Positions 44,375 through 53,500 of a DNA stretch of 64,000 bases are shown piece by piece. The DNA comes from Gillisella vitis (GTDB lineage Bacteria; Pseudomonadota; Alphaproteobacteria; Rhizobiales; Rhizobiaceae). Position 1 is the stretch's first letter; the number at the start of each line of letters is the position of its first letter. The stretch covers positions 1-64,000 of the forward strand of contig NZ_JACHLU010000021.1 in the NCBI RefSeq assembly GCF_014204625.1, written 5' to 3'. The position numbers and the translations under genes were made by a program. The notes beneath the pieces were generated by a model. It ran no database searches and was not told where the DNA came from. It saw nothing but the letters and a program-made list of their open reading frames with translations.

Positions 44375-45115
44375 ATGACAGTTGATCTTACAGGCCGCAT
44401 CGCGCTCGTCACGGGTGCGTCACGCGGTATTGGTTATTTCACGGCGCTGGAGCTTGCCAAGGCAGGTGCGCATGTTATCGCCTGCGCCCGCACGGTTGGC
44501 GGGCTTGAAGACCTTGATGACGCCATCAAGGCAGTCGGCGGTCAGGCAACGCTGGTGCCGTTTGATCTCGCCGATATGGGCGCGATTGATGCGCTGGGCG
44601 GCTCGATTTTCGAGCGCTGGGGCAAGCTGGATATTCTGGTGGCCAATGCCGGTGTGCTGGGCACAATTTCGCCGGTGGGCCATGTTGAGGCCAAGGTGTT
44701 TGAAAAGGTCATGACCATCAACGTCACGGCCACATGGAGGCTGATTCGCTCGATTGATCCGTTGATCACCAAGTCTGATCAGGGCAGGGCGCTGATTCTG
44801 TCATCGGGGGCCGCCCATAAGTGCAAGCCTTTCTGGGGTCCATACTCGGCGTCAAAAGCCGCAGTCGAGGCGCTGGCCCGCACATGGGCTGCCGAATCGC
44901 AGCGTTTGCCTTTGAAGATATTGTCGGTTGACCCCGGTGCGACCCGCACAGCGATGCGGGCGCAGGCCGTGCCCGGGGAAGACCCGGAAACATTGCCGCA
45001 TCCGTCGTCTGTTGCCAAAGCTCTGTTGCCACTGGTTGGCCCGGATCAAACCGAAACGGGCAAACTGTTTGTGGTGCGCGAAAACCGCATTGTCGATTAT
45101 ATTAGCCCGCAGTAA
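44375..45115 (+). CDS. SDR family oxidoreductase
   Basis: The product has 246 residues. The cofactor motif TGASRGIG is at 14-21, NAG appears in LVANAGVLG, and the catalytic Ser with Tyr-x3-Lys is in ILSSGAAHK and YSASKAAVEA. All needed residues are present; the substrate is unknown. It follows purF as in other rhizobia. The stop lies only 6 bp from the stop of the convergent alr gene. Confidence 0.9.
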   Translation: MTVDLTGRIALVTGASRGIGYFTALELAKAGAHVIACARTVGGLEDLDDAIKAVGGQATLVPFDLADMGAIDALGGSIFERWGKLDILVANAGVLGTISPVGHVEAKVFEKVMTINVTATWRLIRSIDPLITKSDQGRALILSSGAAHKCKPFWGPYSASKAAVEALARTWAAESQRLPLKILSVDPGATRTAMRAQAVPGEDPETLPHPSSVAKALLPLVGPDQTETGKLFVVRENRIVDYISPQ

Positions 45116-45121
45116 GAAGGG

Positions 45122-46285
45122 CTATTCTGCTTCGAGATAGTGGCGCTCATAGCGCAGACCAAGGCCGGTCAGCATCTCATAGCCAATGGTTCCGGCCGCG
45201 CGCGCCACATCATCAATCGGCATATGGGGGCCGAAAATCTCGATGTAATCGCCAGCCGCAATGACTTTTTCCGGCACGTCCGTGACATCAAAAATTGCCA
45301 TATCCATGGTGATGCGGCCCACCACCGGCACTTTGCATCCCGCCACAAAGCCGTAAGCGCCGGGCAGGCCCGCGTTGCGCAAGGCCACGCCATGGCCGGA
45401 GAGATTGCGCAAATAGCCATCGGCATAGCCAACCGAGGCGATGGCAAGGCGACTGTCGCGTGTGAGCGTGCAGGCAGCGCCGTAGCTCACGGTTTCACCC
45501 ACTCTGGCTTGGCGGATTTGCACAATCCGGGCTTCGGCCTTGACCACCGGCTGCATGGGATTGGCCACACCATTGACAGCCTCGCCGCCATAAAGGGCAA
45601 TGCCGGGACGGGTGAGGTCGAAATGATAATCAGCACCCAGGAAGGTTCCGGCGGATGCGGAGAGGCTGGCCTCAATGCCTTCAAACGCCGAGGTGACGGT
45701 GCGAAAAGCCTGCAATTGCTTTGGGTTCATCGGTGATGACGGATCATCGGCACAGGCCAGATGACTTAACATCAGCACCGGCGAAAAACTGGCAGGCCGC
45801 GACACGTCAGAGGCCAGATAAAGCGCATCCTCCATCGACAGGCCCAACCGGTTGAAGCCGGTATCCACATGCAGGGCGCAAGGGTGCTCGCCATGATCGG
45901 CCAGTGCGCGCATCCAGAAGGCCAGTTGCTCTTCCGAGGCAATCACCGGCACCAGATCATGGTCAAAGAAGGTCTCTTCCATGCCATCCCAGATGCCGGA
46001 CAGCACAAAAATCCGCGCATCGGGTGCGTAAGTCCGCAGCGTTTCTCCTTCAGAGGGCAGGGCCACGAAAAAATCCCGCGCCCCCGCATTGTAAAGCGTC
46101 TGGCCGGCATCCTCGATGCCAATGCCATAGCCATCGGCCTTGACTACAGCACCTGCGCGCGCCTTGCCCGATTGGCGGCTCATGAAGCGCCAATTGTCGG
46201 CCAGTGCTTGCAGGTCGATGGTGGCCCTGAGTGGCGCATTCAAAAAGGCATCAGATGGCGGTATGGAAAAAGAAGACTGGGTCAT
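45122..46285 (-). CDS. alr: Alanine racemase
   Basis: The product has 387 residues. This PLP enzyme makes D-alanine for peptidoglycan. Lys49 in AVVKADGYGIG binds the cofactor, and the catalytic Tyr of the second domain is in VSYGAACTLTRDSR. HVDTGFNRLGL and YGGEAVNG are other family blocks. It is separated from dnaB by a transport operon and an AraC gene, and converges with the SDR gene. Confidence 0.93.
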   Translation of the reverse strand: MTQSSFSIPPSDAFLNAPLRATIDLQALADNWRFMSRQSGKARAGAVVKADGYGIGIEDAGQTLYNAGARDFFVALPSEGETLRTYAPDARIFVLSGIWDGMEETFFDHDLVPVIASEEQLAFWMRALADHGEHPCALHVDTGFNRLGLSMEDALYLASDVSRPASFSPVLMLSHLACADDPSSPMNPKQLQAFRTVTSAFEGIEASLSASAGTFLGADYHFDLTRPGIALYGGEAVNGVANPMQPVVKAEARIVQIRQARVGETVSYGAACTLTRDSRLAIASVGYADGYLRNLSGHGVALRNAGLPGAYGFVAGCKVPVVGRITMDMAIFDVTDVPEKVIAAGDYIEIFGPHMPIDDVARAAGTIGYEMLTGLGLRYERHYLEAE

Positions 46286-46373
46286 GGAAACGCTTCATCG
46301 CTGGAAAACTTTCCACGGAACCTATCACTTTTCTTCAAGACTGGAATGGCCGCTGGCTGCTATTGTTGCGGCC

Positions 46374-47234
46374 ATGCACATTGTTTCATCTGCCCATGCC
46401 AGCCATGCCCTCAATCCTGCTCCCTTGCAGGAGAGCACGCGCTTTTGGCGCGATCCGCGCTTTGGCGGCATGGAATGCATGAGTGCCACCTTCATCACCC
46501 ATCGGTTTTCGCCACACGCTCACGAGCATTTTGGCATTGGTGCCATGGAAACCGGGCTGAAAGTGGCTACCATTCGCGGCTGCCGTCAGGTCTGTGGGCC
46601 TGGTGATCTCTATCTGATCAACCCGGAGGCGGTGCATGATGGCAGTCCGGCGGGCGGAACCTATCGATACCGGATGATCTATCCTTCCGTCTCTATGGTG
46701 CGCGAATTGCTGGCCGATGTGACCGGCCGTGCCGTTGAGGGTATGCCGTATTTTGCCCAGCAGATTGTCCGTGATCCGGCATTGGCAACAGCGTTTAATC
46801 AGGCCCACCGCCAGATGCAGGAAAGTTGCGGAGCCATGGAGGCGCAAGAGGGAATGCTGGGCGTTCTTGCCACCATCTTCAGCCGTCACAGTGTCCTTGG
46901 GCCAGTGATGCCGCCGCTGCCCCATGAGGCAACGGTTGCACGGGCGCGGGATTATCTTCACGCCCATTTTGCGCAGGATGTCGGGCTGGACGAACTGGCG
47001 GCCGTGGTCGGCTTAAGCCGCGCGCATCTCATTCGCACATTTCGCGCAGCCTATCATATTACGCCGCACGCCTATCTCACATCCCTTCGCATTCGGGCGG
47101 CGCAGCGGCTGTTGACAGACGGTGCGCAGCCAGTCGATGTGGCCTTTGACTGTGGTTTTGCCGATCAGGCGCATTTTACCCGCAATTTCAAAGCGAGGGT
47201 GGGCATGACCCCCGCCCAGTTTCGACGCGGATAA
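46374..47234 (+). CDS. AraC family transcriptional regulator
   Basis: The product has 286 residues from the chosen start. An N-terminal cupin-like sensing domain (HRFSPHAHEHFGIGAME; GDLYLINPEAVHDGSP) is followed by two helix-turn-helix units at the C terminus (DVGLDELAAVVGLSRAHLIR and VAFDCGFADQAHFTRNFKA). The ORF is open up to 46140, but that part is antisense to alr and unlike the family; starts at 46284 or 46374 are both possible. It converges with the amino-acid permease genes with 7 bp between stops and may regulate them or a distant target. Confidence 0.85.
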   Translation: MHIVSSAHASHALNPAPLQESTRFWRDPRFGGMECMSATFITHRFSPHAHEHFGIGAMETGLKVATIRGCRQVCGPGDLYLINPEAVHDGSPAGGTYRYRMIYPSVSMVRELLADVTGRAVEGMPYFAQQIVRDPALATAFNQAHRQMQESCGAMEAQEGMLGVLATIFSRHSVLGPVMPPLPHEATVARARDYLHAHFAQDVGLDELAAVVGLSRAHLIRTFRAAYHITPHAYLTSLRIRAAQRLLTDGAQPVDVAFDCGFADQAHFTRNFKARVGMTPAQFRRG

Positions 47235-47241
47235 TCATCCC

Positions 47242-47901
47242 TCAATGACCAATAGGCGCGGCCCCAAATTTCCGTTCCAGATGTTTGGAATAGCGTGACA
47301 GTGGATAGCACATGGCGAAATAGATCAGCGCCACCAGACCATAGACCGTAAACGGCTGGAACGTGGCGTTGGTGACAATGCCGCCCGCTTTTGACAATTC
47401 CACAAAGCCGATGATCGAGGTCAGCGCAGTCCCCTTGACAACCTGCACCGAAAAGCCTGCGGTGGGGGCAATGGCAATGCGCAGCGCTTGCGGCAGGATG
47501 ATCAATCGCATCTGCTGCATATAGCTCAGCGCCAGACTTTTGCCGGCTTCCCACTGGCCTTTTGGCACGGCCTCAACGCAGCCGCGCCAGATCTCGGCGA
47601 GAAAAGCGGCCGTCCAGCAGGTGAGGGCCACGGTTGCCGCAAGCCATGCCGGAACGTCAATGCCAAACAGGCCAAGGCCGAAGAAGGCAATGAACAATTG
47701 CATCAGCAAGGGCGTGCCTTGAAAAAACTCGATAAAGCCGCGCCCGAAAAGTTTCGCGGCCCGCACCGATGATATGCGCAGGAACAACAGCAAAAGCCCC
47801 ACCAGCCCGCCGCCGATGAAAGAGACGATGGACAGCGCCACAGTCCAGCGTGTGGCCAAAAGCAGATTGCGCAGAATATCCCAGAGGGTGAACTGGATCA
47901 T
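47242..47901 (-). CDS. Amino-acid ABC transporter permease (second)
   Basis: The product has 219 residues with about five membrane helices. It belongs to the HisM/HisQ family of polar amino-acid permeases, shown by FIEFFQGTPLLMQLF and the EAA loop AVPKGQWEAGKSLALSYMQQ. It overlaps the first permease by 4 bp. Together with the substrate-binding protein it forms an importer; no ATPase gene is adjacent. Confidence 0.92.
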   Translation of the reverse strand: MIQFTLWDILRNLLLATRWTVALSIVSFIGGGLVGLLLLFLRISSVRAAKLFGRGFIEFFQGTPLLMQLFIAFFGLGLFGIDVPAWLAATVALTCWTAAFLAEIWRGCVEAVPKGQWEAGKSLALSYMQQMRLIILPQALRIAIAPTAGFSVQVVKGTALTSIIGFVELSKAGGIVTNATFQPFTVYGLVALIYFAMCYPLSRYSKHLERKFGAAPIGH

Positions 47902-48569
47902 CGGCTTGTTCCTTGAGGAAAAATCCGTCTTCCAATCAGCGCCAGCATCTGACGCAAGGCAATGGCCAGCAGAAGATAGACGGTGGTTGAAACCATGTAA
48001 GCCTCAAAGGCGCGGAACGTGCGCGACTGGATGAAGTTGGCCGCAAAGGTCAGATCCTGTGCGGCGATCTGCGAGACCACGGCTGAGCCAAGCATGACGA
48101 TGACCAATTGCGAGGAGAGGGCAGGCCAGATGCGCTGCAAGGCCGGAACAAGAATAATCAGCCGGAAGGTCTGCAACGGCCTGAGCGCCAGTGCGGTTCC
48201 GGCTTCAAACTGGCCTTTCGGTGTGGCCTCAATACCAGCCCGGATGATTTCGCAACTATAGGCACCCAGATTGATGATCATCGCCAGATTGGCCGCTTCC
48301 ATTTCCGTCAGCTTCAGGCCGGTGGTGGGCAGGCCAAAGAAAATGAAGAACAGCTGGATCATGAAGGGTGTATTGCGGATCAGCTCGACATAGATGGCAA
48401 CCGGCGGCTTGATCCATTTTGGCCCAAGCGCGCGCGTCCACGCACAGACAATGCCCAGCGCTATGCCAACAATGCCGCCAATCAGGGTGAGTTGCACCGT
48501 GACGCCTATGCCTTTGGCGATGATGGGGTAATATTCAGCAATCCAGCTGAAATCGAAAATATAATGCAT
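47898..48569 (-). CDS. Amino-acid ABC transporter permease (first)
   Basis: The product has 223 residues with about five membrane helices. RNTPFMIQLFFIFFGLP and the EAA-loop EATPKGQFEAGTALALRPLQ identify the polar amino-acid permease family. It forms a heterodimer with the overlapping downstream permease. The binding-protein gene lies 135 bp upstream. Confidence 0.92.
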   Translation of the reverse strand: MHYIFDFSWIAEYYPIIAKGIGVTVQLTLIGGIVGIALGIVCAWTRALGPKWIKPPVAIYVELIRNTPFMIQLFFIFFGLPTTGLKLTEMEAANLAMIINLGAYSCEIIRAGIEATPKGQFEAGTALALRPLQTFRLIILVPALQRIWPALSSQLVIVMLGSAVVSQIAAQDLTFAANFIQSRTFRAFEAYMVSTTVYLLLAIALRQMLALIGRRIFPQGTSR

Positions 48570-48704
48570 GATTTTTTCCGGCGTGGGTGCTCAACCCTGC
48601 TGCACACTTGCTGAAACTGAACCCGGCTGAGGTTCAAAAATATGCAGCAATTTTCCATGCCGGATACCGCCCGTGTGGCCGTACCCGGCTTGATCTTAAA
48701 GTGG

Positions 48705-49490
48705 TTACAGCGATGCTGGCAGCGCCGCACCCAGCCATTTTTCGGAAATTGTGTTCAGGGAACCATCCTTGCGGGCCTCCGCGATGATGGCATTGACCTT
48801 TTCCAGAAGCGCTGGCTCATTCTTGTTGAGACCAATGAAGCAAGGGGAGTCCTTGATCAGGAATTTTGGCTCGGGCCGCTTTGGCGGGTTTTTCGCAAGG
48901 ATAGCCGCCGCCACCACATTGCCTGTGGCAACAGCGTCAACCTGGCCAGACAGGAAGGCGGAAATCGTGCCATTGTTGTCTTCATAGCGCTTGATGGTCG
49001 CATCAGCCGGTGCAACTTTGGTCAGTTCAAGATCTTCAATCGCGCCGCGGGTCACGCCCACTGTCTTGCCTGCCAGATCAGCGGCGGCTTTGATGGAGAC
49101 GTCGGCAGGTGCAAAAACACCGTTATAAAAGGGCGCATAAGCATTAGAAAAATCGATCACCTTTTCCCGGTCCGGGTTTTTACCAAGGCTGGAAATCACC
49201 AGATCGACCTTGTTGGTCTGAAGGTAAGGAATGCGGTTGGCGCTGGCAACTGGCACCAGCTCAACCTTGACCTTCAGCTTCTCCGCGATCAGTTTGGCCG
49301 TGTCGATGTCATAGCCCAAAGGCTGCATATCGGTGCCAACGCTGCCAAATGGTGGAAAATCCTGCGGCACGGCAACGCGCAAGGTGCCGCGTGCGGTGAT
49401 GTCGCTCAAAGCATCGGCATGTGCGGGGGCGGTGGCTGCGAAAGAGGCAAGCGAAAGGCCAAGGGCGGCCAGCAAGGTTCTGCGGTGCAT
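48705..49490 (-). CDS. Amino-acid ABC transporter substrate-binding protein
   Basis: The product has 261 residues with a signal peptide (MHRRTLLAALGLSLASFAAT, cleavage after AHA). The mature protein is of the family 3 solute-binding type: GTLRVAVPQDFPPFGSVG, LGYDIDTAKLIAEKL, DLVISSLGKNPDREKVIDFS. GGAG lies 6 bases before the ATG at 49490; a TTG two codons earlier also opens the frame. The ligand is a polar amino acid or related compound that cannot be named from the sequence. Confidence 0.92.
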   Translation of the reverse strand: MHRRTLLAALGLSLASFAATAPAHADALSDITARGTLRVAVPQDFPPFGSVGTDMQPLGYDIDTAKLIAEKLKVKVELVPVASANRIPYLQTNKVDLVISSLGKNPDREKVIDFSNAYAPFYNGVFAPADVSIKAAADLAGKTVGVTRGAIEDLELTKVAPADATIKRYEDNNGTISAFLSGQVDAVATGNVVAAAILAKNPPKRPEPKFLIKDSPCFIGLNKNEPALLEKVNAIIAEARKDGSLNTISEKWLGAALPASL

Positions 49491-49501
49491 TTTCAACTCC
49501 A

Positions 49502-49606
49502 GTTAGAGTCTGTCAGGGAAAAGTGGTCCCGATGTTCCCGAAAAGACAAACGACACGAAAGGAAGCCAGTGTCTGTCTGGTTTGGTCTCAACCTGACCGA
49601 CACTGG
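49502..49606. repeat. RIME-like rhizobial intergenic repeat, copy 3
   Basis: AGAGTCTGTCAGGGAAAAGT, CGAAAAGACAAACGA and GTGTCTGTCTGGTTT...AACCTGACCGACACTGG match the two copies around psd, but in the opposite orientation. It lies just upstream of the binding-protein gene and would include part of its promoter region. Confidence 0.75.
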
Positions 49607-49639
49607 ATCTGGCCGATAAAATGCAAGTGCTGTGCCAAT

Positions 49640-49670
49640 AAAAAAGGCTGCAAATCAATGCAGCCTTTTT
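49640..49670 (-). terminator. Bidirectional-type terminator after dnaB
   Basis: A stem GGCTGCA (49646-49652) / TGCAGCC (49659-49665) is flanked by A and T runs on both sides, extending the pairing. It is 49 bp after the dnaB stop on the minus strand. Confidence 0.85.
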
Positions 49671-49718
49671 CGTCATCTGTGCAATTGTCACTCAATTGAG
49701 CAAAATTTGTGCAACCTG

Positions 49719-51215
49719 TTATGCTTCTTCGTAAGGCGTGAAGCTCGGATCGGCCAGATCGGCAAAGCGGGTGAACTGCGCCTGGAAGGCCAGCTTGACG
49801 GTGCCCGTGGGTCCGTGACGTTGCTTGGCAATGATCACGTCTGCCGTGCCGCGCACTTTTTCCATCTGCGCTTCCCATTCGGGATATTTGGGATCGGCCT
49901 GATCGCGCGGCTCGAGGTTTTGGACGTAATATTCCTCACGGAACACGAACATCACCACGTCGGCGTCCTGCTCGATCGAGCCGGACTCACGAAGGTCGGA
50001 GAGCTGCGGGCGCTTGTCATCGCGGCTTTCCACCTGACGCGATAGCTGTGAAAGCGCGATGATCGGAACATTCAGCTCTTTGCCCAGCGCTTTCAAACCC
50101 GTTGTAATCTGGGTGATTTCCTGCACACGGTTTTCACCGGACTTTCCAGACCCCGTCATCAGCTGAATATAGTCCACCACCAGACAATCAAGGCCGCGCT
50201 GACGCTTCAAACGACGGGCGCGCGCCGAGAGCTGGGCAATGGAGATGCCACCCGTCTGGTCGATAAACAGGGGCACTTTCTGCATGGTCTGGGAGAAACC
50301 CACCAGCTTTTCAAACTCATGCTCAGTAATGTCACCACGACGAATCTTGGACGATGACACTTCGGTCTGCTCGGACATGATACGGGTGGCGAGCTGTTCC
50401 GACGACATTTCGAGGGAGTAGAAGCCAACCACGCCGCCATTCTTGGCCTTGAATGAGCCGTCCGGCAGCACTTCCGGCTCATAGGATGCGGCAATATTCC
50501 ACGCAATATTGGTGGCAAGCGAGGTCTTACCCATGCCAGGGCGTCCAGCCAGTACGATCAAGTCAGAGCGCTGCAAACCACCCATCTTGCTATCAAGCGA
50601 GTGAATGCCAGTGGAAATACCCGAGAGATGGCCATCGCGCTCGAAAGCAGCGCCTGCCATATCCACAGCCAGCGCCACGGCATCGTTGAAGGATTGGAAG
50701 CCGCCGTCATAGCGGCCATTTTCGGCCAGATCAAACAGGCGGCGCTCGGTATCTTCAATCTGCGCCTGCGGCGGCATGTCCAGCGGTGCATCATAGGCGA
50801 TGTTGACCATGTCTTCGCCAATTTGAATCAGGGCGCGGCGAAGTGCCAGATCGTAGATGGCGCGGCCATAGTCTTCGGCATTGATAATCGACACCGCTTC
50901 TGAGGCCAGTCGCGCCAGATATTGCGCCACTGTCATTTCGCCGATCTTTTGGTCTGATGGCAGGAAGGTCTTGATGGTGACGGGGTTGGCCGTCTTGCCC
51001 ATGCGGATGATGTCGCCAGCAACCTCAAAAATCTTGCGGTGCAGGGCTTCCTGAAAATGGGGCGGCTTCAGAAAATCCGATACACGATAATAGGCGTCGT
51101 TATTGACCAGAATCGCGCCCAACAATGCCTGCTCAGCCTCAATGTTGCTGGGGGCTTCACGGTATATGGATTCACCTGATTGTATAGTGTTCAGCTTTCT
51201 GGAAGCATCGTTCAT
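49719..51215 (-). CDS. dnaB: Replicative DNA helicase DnaB
   Basis: The product has 498 residues. The hexameric helicase unwinds DNA at the replication fork. The N-terminal primase-interacting domain starts REAPSNIEAEQALLGAILVN. The RecA-like motor has Walker A GRPGMGKTSLA, Walker B-type CLVVDYIQLM, and RDDKRPQLSDLRESGSIEQD. No intein is present. It follows the rpsF-rpsR-DUF2232-rplI group on the same strand but has its own promoter region of 281 bp. Confidence 0.96.
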   Translation of the reverse strand: MNDASRKLNTIQSGESIYREAPSNIEAEQALLGAILVNNDAYYRVSDFLKPPHFQEALHRKIFEVAGDIIRMGKTANPVTIKTFLPSDQKIGEMTVAQYLARLASEAVSIINAEDYGRAIYDLALRRALIQIGEDMVNIAYDAPLDMPPQAQIEDTERRLFDLAENGRYDGGFQSFNDAVALAVDMAGAAFERDGHLSGISTGIHSLDSKMGGLQRSDLIVLAGRPGMGKTSLATNIAWNIAASYEPEVLPDGSFKAKNGGVVGFYSLEMSSEQLATRIMSEQTEVSSSKIRRGDITEHEFEKLVGFSQTMQKVPLFIDQTGGISIAQLSARARRLKRQRGLDCLVVDYIQLMTGSGKSGENRVQEITQITTGLKALGKELNVPIIALSQLSRQVESRDDKRPQLSDLRESGSIEQDADVVMFVFREEYYVQNLEPRDQADPKYPEWEAQMEKVRGTADVIIAKQRHGPTGTVKLAFQAQFTRFADLADPSFTPYEEA

Positions 51216-51443
51216 TGCGGACGACCGTTTTCTTTTCTTGAGTATGCCGGATGATGAAAATGGGTTTGTCCCGTGCGGCTGCGATAGTCAACCGCGATGA
51301 AGCCATCATAACGCGGCGGGGGCAGGGCGCTGTATGGAATGATGGGTTCTCCCATTTATCCACAGCACCATAAATTTGCATGGGTGATACGGCCGATTCT
51401 GCTTGCAAAGCCTCTGCGACTCTTTGTGGCTTTTATCGCAAAC

Positions 51444-51472
51444 AAAAACGCCCGGACCTTTCGATCCGGGCG
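51444..51472 (-). terminator. Rho-independent terminator after rplI
   Basis: On the minus strand, stem CGCCCGGA / TCCGGGCG (51465-51472 / 51449-51456) is followed by five T residues. It lies 24 bp after the rplI stop. Confidence 0.85.
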
Positions 51473-51496
51473 CTGCATATCCGAGAACGGATAGGC

Positions 51497-52072
51497 TTAT
51501 TCGTCGTCACCATCGCGGTCAGCGTCTGGATCGAAGAAGTCTTCTGGACGCAGAGCGTCTTCGTCAACGCCGTAGATGGCGTCAGCGGAGGTCAGGCTTT
51601 CACCCTTGGACTGGCGCTCGGCCTCTTCGGAAGAGCGGGCAACGTTGATCTCGATGGAGATTTCAACTTCAGAATGCAGATGCATGGTGACGTTGTGCAG
51701 GCCGATGGTCTTGATCGGGTTGTTCAACTCGATCTGGTTACGGCCAACGTTGAAGCCTTCAGCAGCCAGAACGTCAACGATGTCGCGGGCAGCAACAGAG
51801 CCGTACAGCTGGCCGGTTTCGCCAGCAGAACGGACAACGATGAAGGACTTGCCGTTGAGAACGTCAGCCACGGTCTGGGCTTCAGCCTTGCGCTCAAGGT
51901 TGCGAGCTTCGAGGATCGAGCGCTCAGCTTCGAAACGAGCCTTGTTGGCAGCGTTGGCGCGCAGAGCCTTGCCGGTTGGCAGCAGGTAGTTACGGGCAAA
52001 GCCGTCACGAACCTTGACAGTTTCGCCCATCTGGCCAAGCTTGGCGATGCGCTCAAGAAGAATGACTTGCAT
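51497..52072 (-). CDS. rplI: Large ribosomal subunit protein bL9
   Basis: The product has 191 residues. The N-terminal domain MQVILLERIAKLGQMGETVK with VRDGFARNYLLPTGKA is diagnostic. A long connecting helix and a C-terminal domain (LYGSVAARDIVDVL) follow. The acidic extension after residue 150 is typical of rhizobial bL9. It ends the rpsF-rpsR-DUF2232-rplI operon. Confidence 0.96.
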   Translation of the reverse strand: MQVILLERIAKLGQMGETVKVRDGFARNYLLPTGKALRANAANKARFEAERSILEARNLERKAEAQTVADVLNGKSFIVVRSAGETGQLYGSVAARDIVDVLAAEGFNVGRNQIELNNPIKTIGLHNVTMHLHSEVEISIEINVARSSEEAERQSKGESLTSADAIYGVDEDALRPEDFFDPDADRDGDDE

Positions 52073-52107
52073 GTGTTTTATCCTTTCAGTTCAGGTATCT
52101 GGTCAGT

Positions 52108-53091
52108 TCAAGTGTTTGGGGTGTTGCCATCATTGGACGTGCCGCCCGTCCTCGGTGGCGTGAGGGCAACAGTACGCCGTGTGTCGATGAGGCCGAGAAT
52201 GACAATCAAAATGGCCGGAAAGACCATGAATGCTGCCATGTAAGACAGAATGAGAGCGGGCAGACGCCATTCCTTGCCGCGCGTGCGCAGGTGAAGCGAG
52301 CCAAAGCCGCCAAGCAGAAAGCCCGCGCCAAAGGCACCGCAGACCGTGGCACCCACCAGCGCCGGTACGCCGCCGATGAAACAGGCGACAATGCCCGCCA
52401 GAAAAATAAAGGGTGAGTTACGGTTCATCCGCAAGGCAGAGGGAATATCTTCGCGTGGGCGCATCGCATTGCCAGAGGCAGCAACGATACGGCTGGCGAG
52501 ATAATAGGCGGTAAACAGCATCACAACCCACATGCCTGCCTGAACGATTGGCAGAGTGAGCAGCATTGTTGATTTTATGCCTGTGGTATCGGGCAGGTTT
52601 GCCGCGACAGAGGGGTCGCGCTGGCCCAATGCCTGCATTAACGCATCAATCATGGTGTTGACCAGATCGGCATCATAGCCAATCAGAATGCCAAGAAACA
52701 CAACGCCGACGCAGACCAGCAGGCACAGATGCATCAGAATATCAGACAGCGGATACCAGGCGAGAAGATGATCGGGGCCGCCAATTTCAGATGCCGGGCG
52801 CGCCAGATTGGCAAGATGGCTGATCCAGCCCGCAGGCAACAGGGTGAACACTGCCATGGCAACAGCAAACAGAGGTGAAACCGCCAGTGCGCCAGCGACG
52901 GCCGCAGTGATGATGGCCACAATGGCGTGAGCATTGCCCCAGCGCAGACCGACAATCAACACAGGCAGCGCAGAGGCCGCGTAGAAGACGGATGAAAAAG
53001 ACGGTTGCGCATTGGCCGCCAGAACCAGAAGTATGGCGGTCACACCGGCAAGAAAGCCGGTCAGCAGCATTTTTCCATCAAGTTTTTTCAA
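52108..53091 (-). CDS. DUF2232 membrane protein
   Basis: The product has 327 residues with about eight membrane segments. The family (related to YybS of Bacillus) lies between rpsR and rplI in many bacteria; its function is unknown. The frame opens at 53139, but a TTG at 53091 preceded by AGGA gives KKLDGKMLLTGFLAGVTA, which looks more natural than the Arg/Thr-rich extension. The C-terminal tail is polar. Confidence 0.85.
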   Translation of the reverse strand: MKKLDGKMLLTGFLAGVTAILLVLAANAQPSFSSVFYAASALPVLIVGLRWGNAHAIVAIITAAVAGALAVSPLFAVAMAVFTLLPAGWISHLANLARPASEIGGPDHLLAWYPLSDILMHLCLLVCVGVVFLGILIGYDADLVNTMIDALMQALGQRDPSVAANLPDTTGIKSTMLLTLPIVQAGMWVVMLFTAYYLASRIVAASGNAMRPREDIPSALRMNRNSPFIFLAGIVACFIGGVPALVGATVCGAFGAGFLLGGFGSLHLRTRGKEWRLPALILSYMAAFMVFPAILIVILGLIDTRRTVALTPPRTGGTSNDGNTPNT

Positions 53092-53235
53092 GGTCGCTGT
53101 CCTGCGCGTGGCAGTTAGAGGTTTGCGCAATCGACGCAACGGGCCTCAACATGGGGTTTAGGGTTCCGATCCACGCCCATCGTGAAAGGGAAACGGCCCC
53201 CGATCAAACGGGAGCCGCTGCGTCATATCGCAAAA

Positions 53236-53487
53236 TTATGCAACAACGTAAGGCAGCAGGCCGAGGAAGCGGGCGCGCTTGATGGCCTTGGCCAGTTCGC
53301 GCTGCTTCTTCTGGGAAACAGCTGTGATACGCGAAGGAACGATCTTGCCGCGCTCGGAAATGTAGCGCTGCAGAAGACGAACGTCCTTGTAGTCAATCTT
53401 CGGAGCGTTGGCACCGGAGAAAGGGCACGTCTTGCGACGGCGATGGAAAGGACGGCGTGCCTGTGAAGAGGACGATGTATCAGCCAT
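53236..53487 (-). CDS. rpsR: Small ribosomal subunit protein bS18
   Basis: The product has 83 residues. CPFSGANAPKIDYKDVRLLQ, then RYISERGKIVPSRIT and AKAIKRARFLGLLPYV match bS18 throughout. It follows rpsF by 13 bp in the same operon. Confidence 0.96.
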   Translation of the reverse strand: MADTSSSSQARRPFHRRRKTCPFSGANAPKIDYKDVRLLQRYISERGKIVPSRITAVSQKKQRELAKAIKRARFLGLLPYVVA

Positions 53488-53500
53488 TGTTCAAATCTCC

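Noticed and set aside
46140..46373. N-terminal extension of the AraC regulator
   Set aside because: Most of it is antisense to the alr start and does not resemble AraC family proteins.
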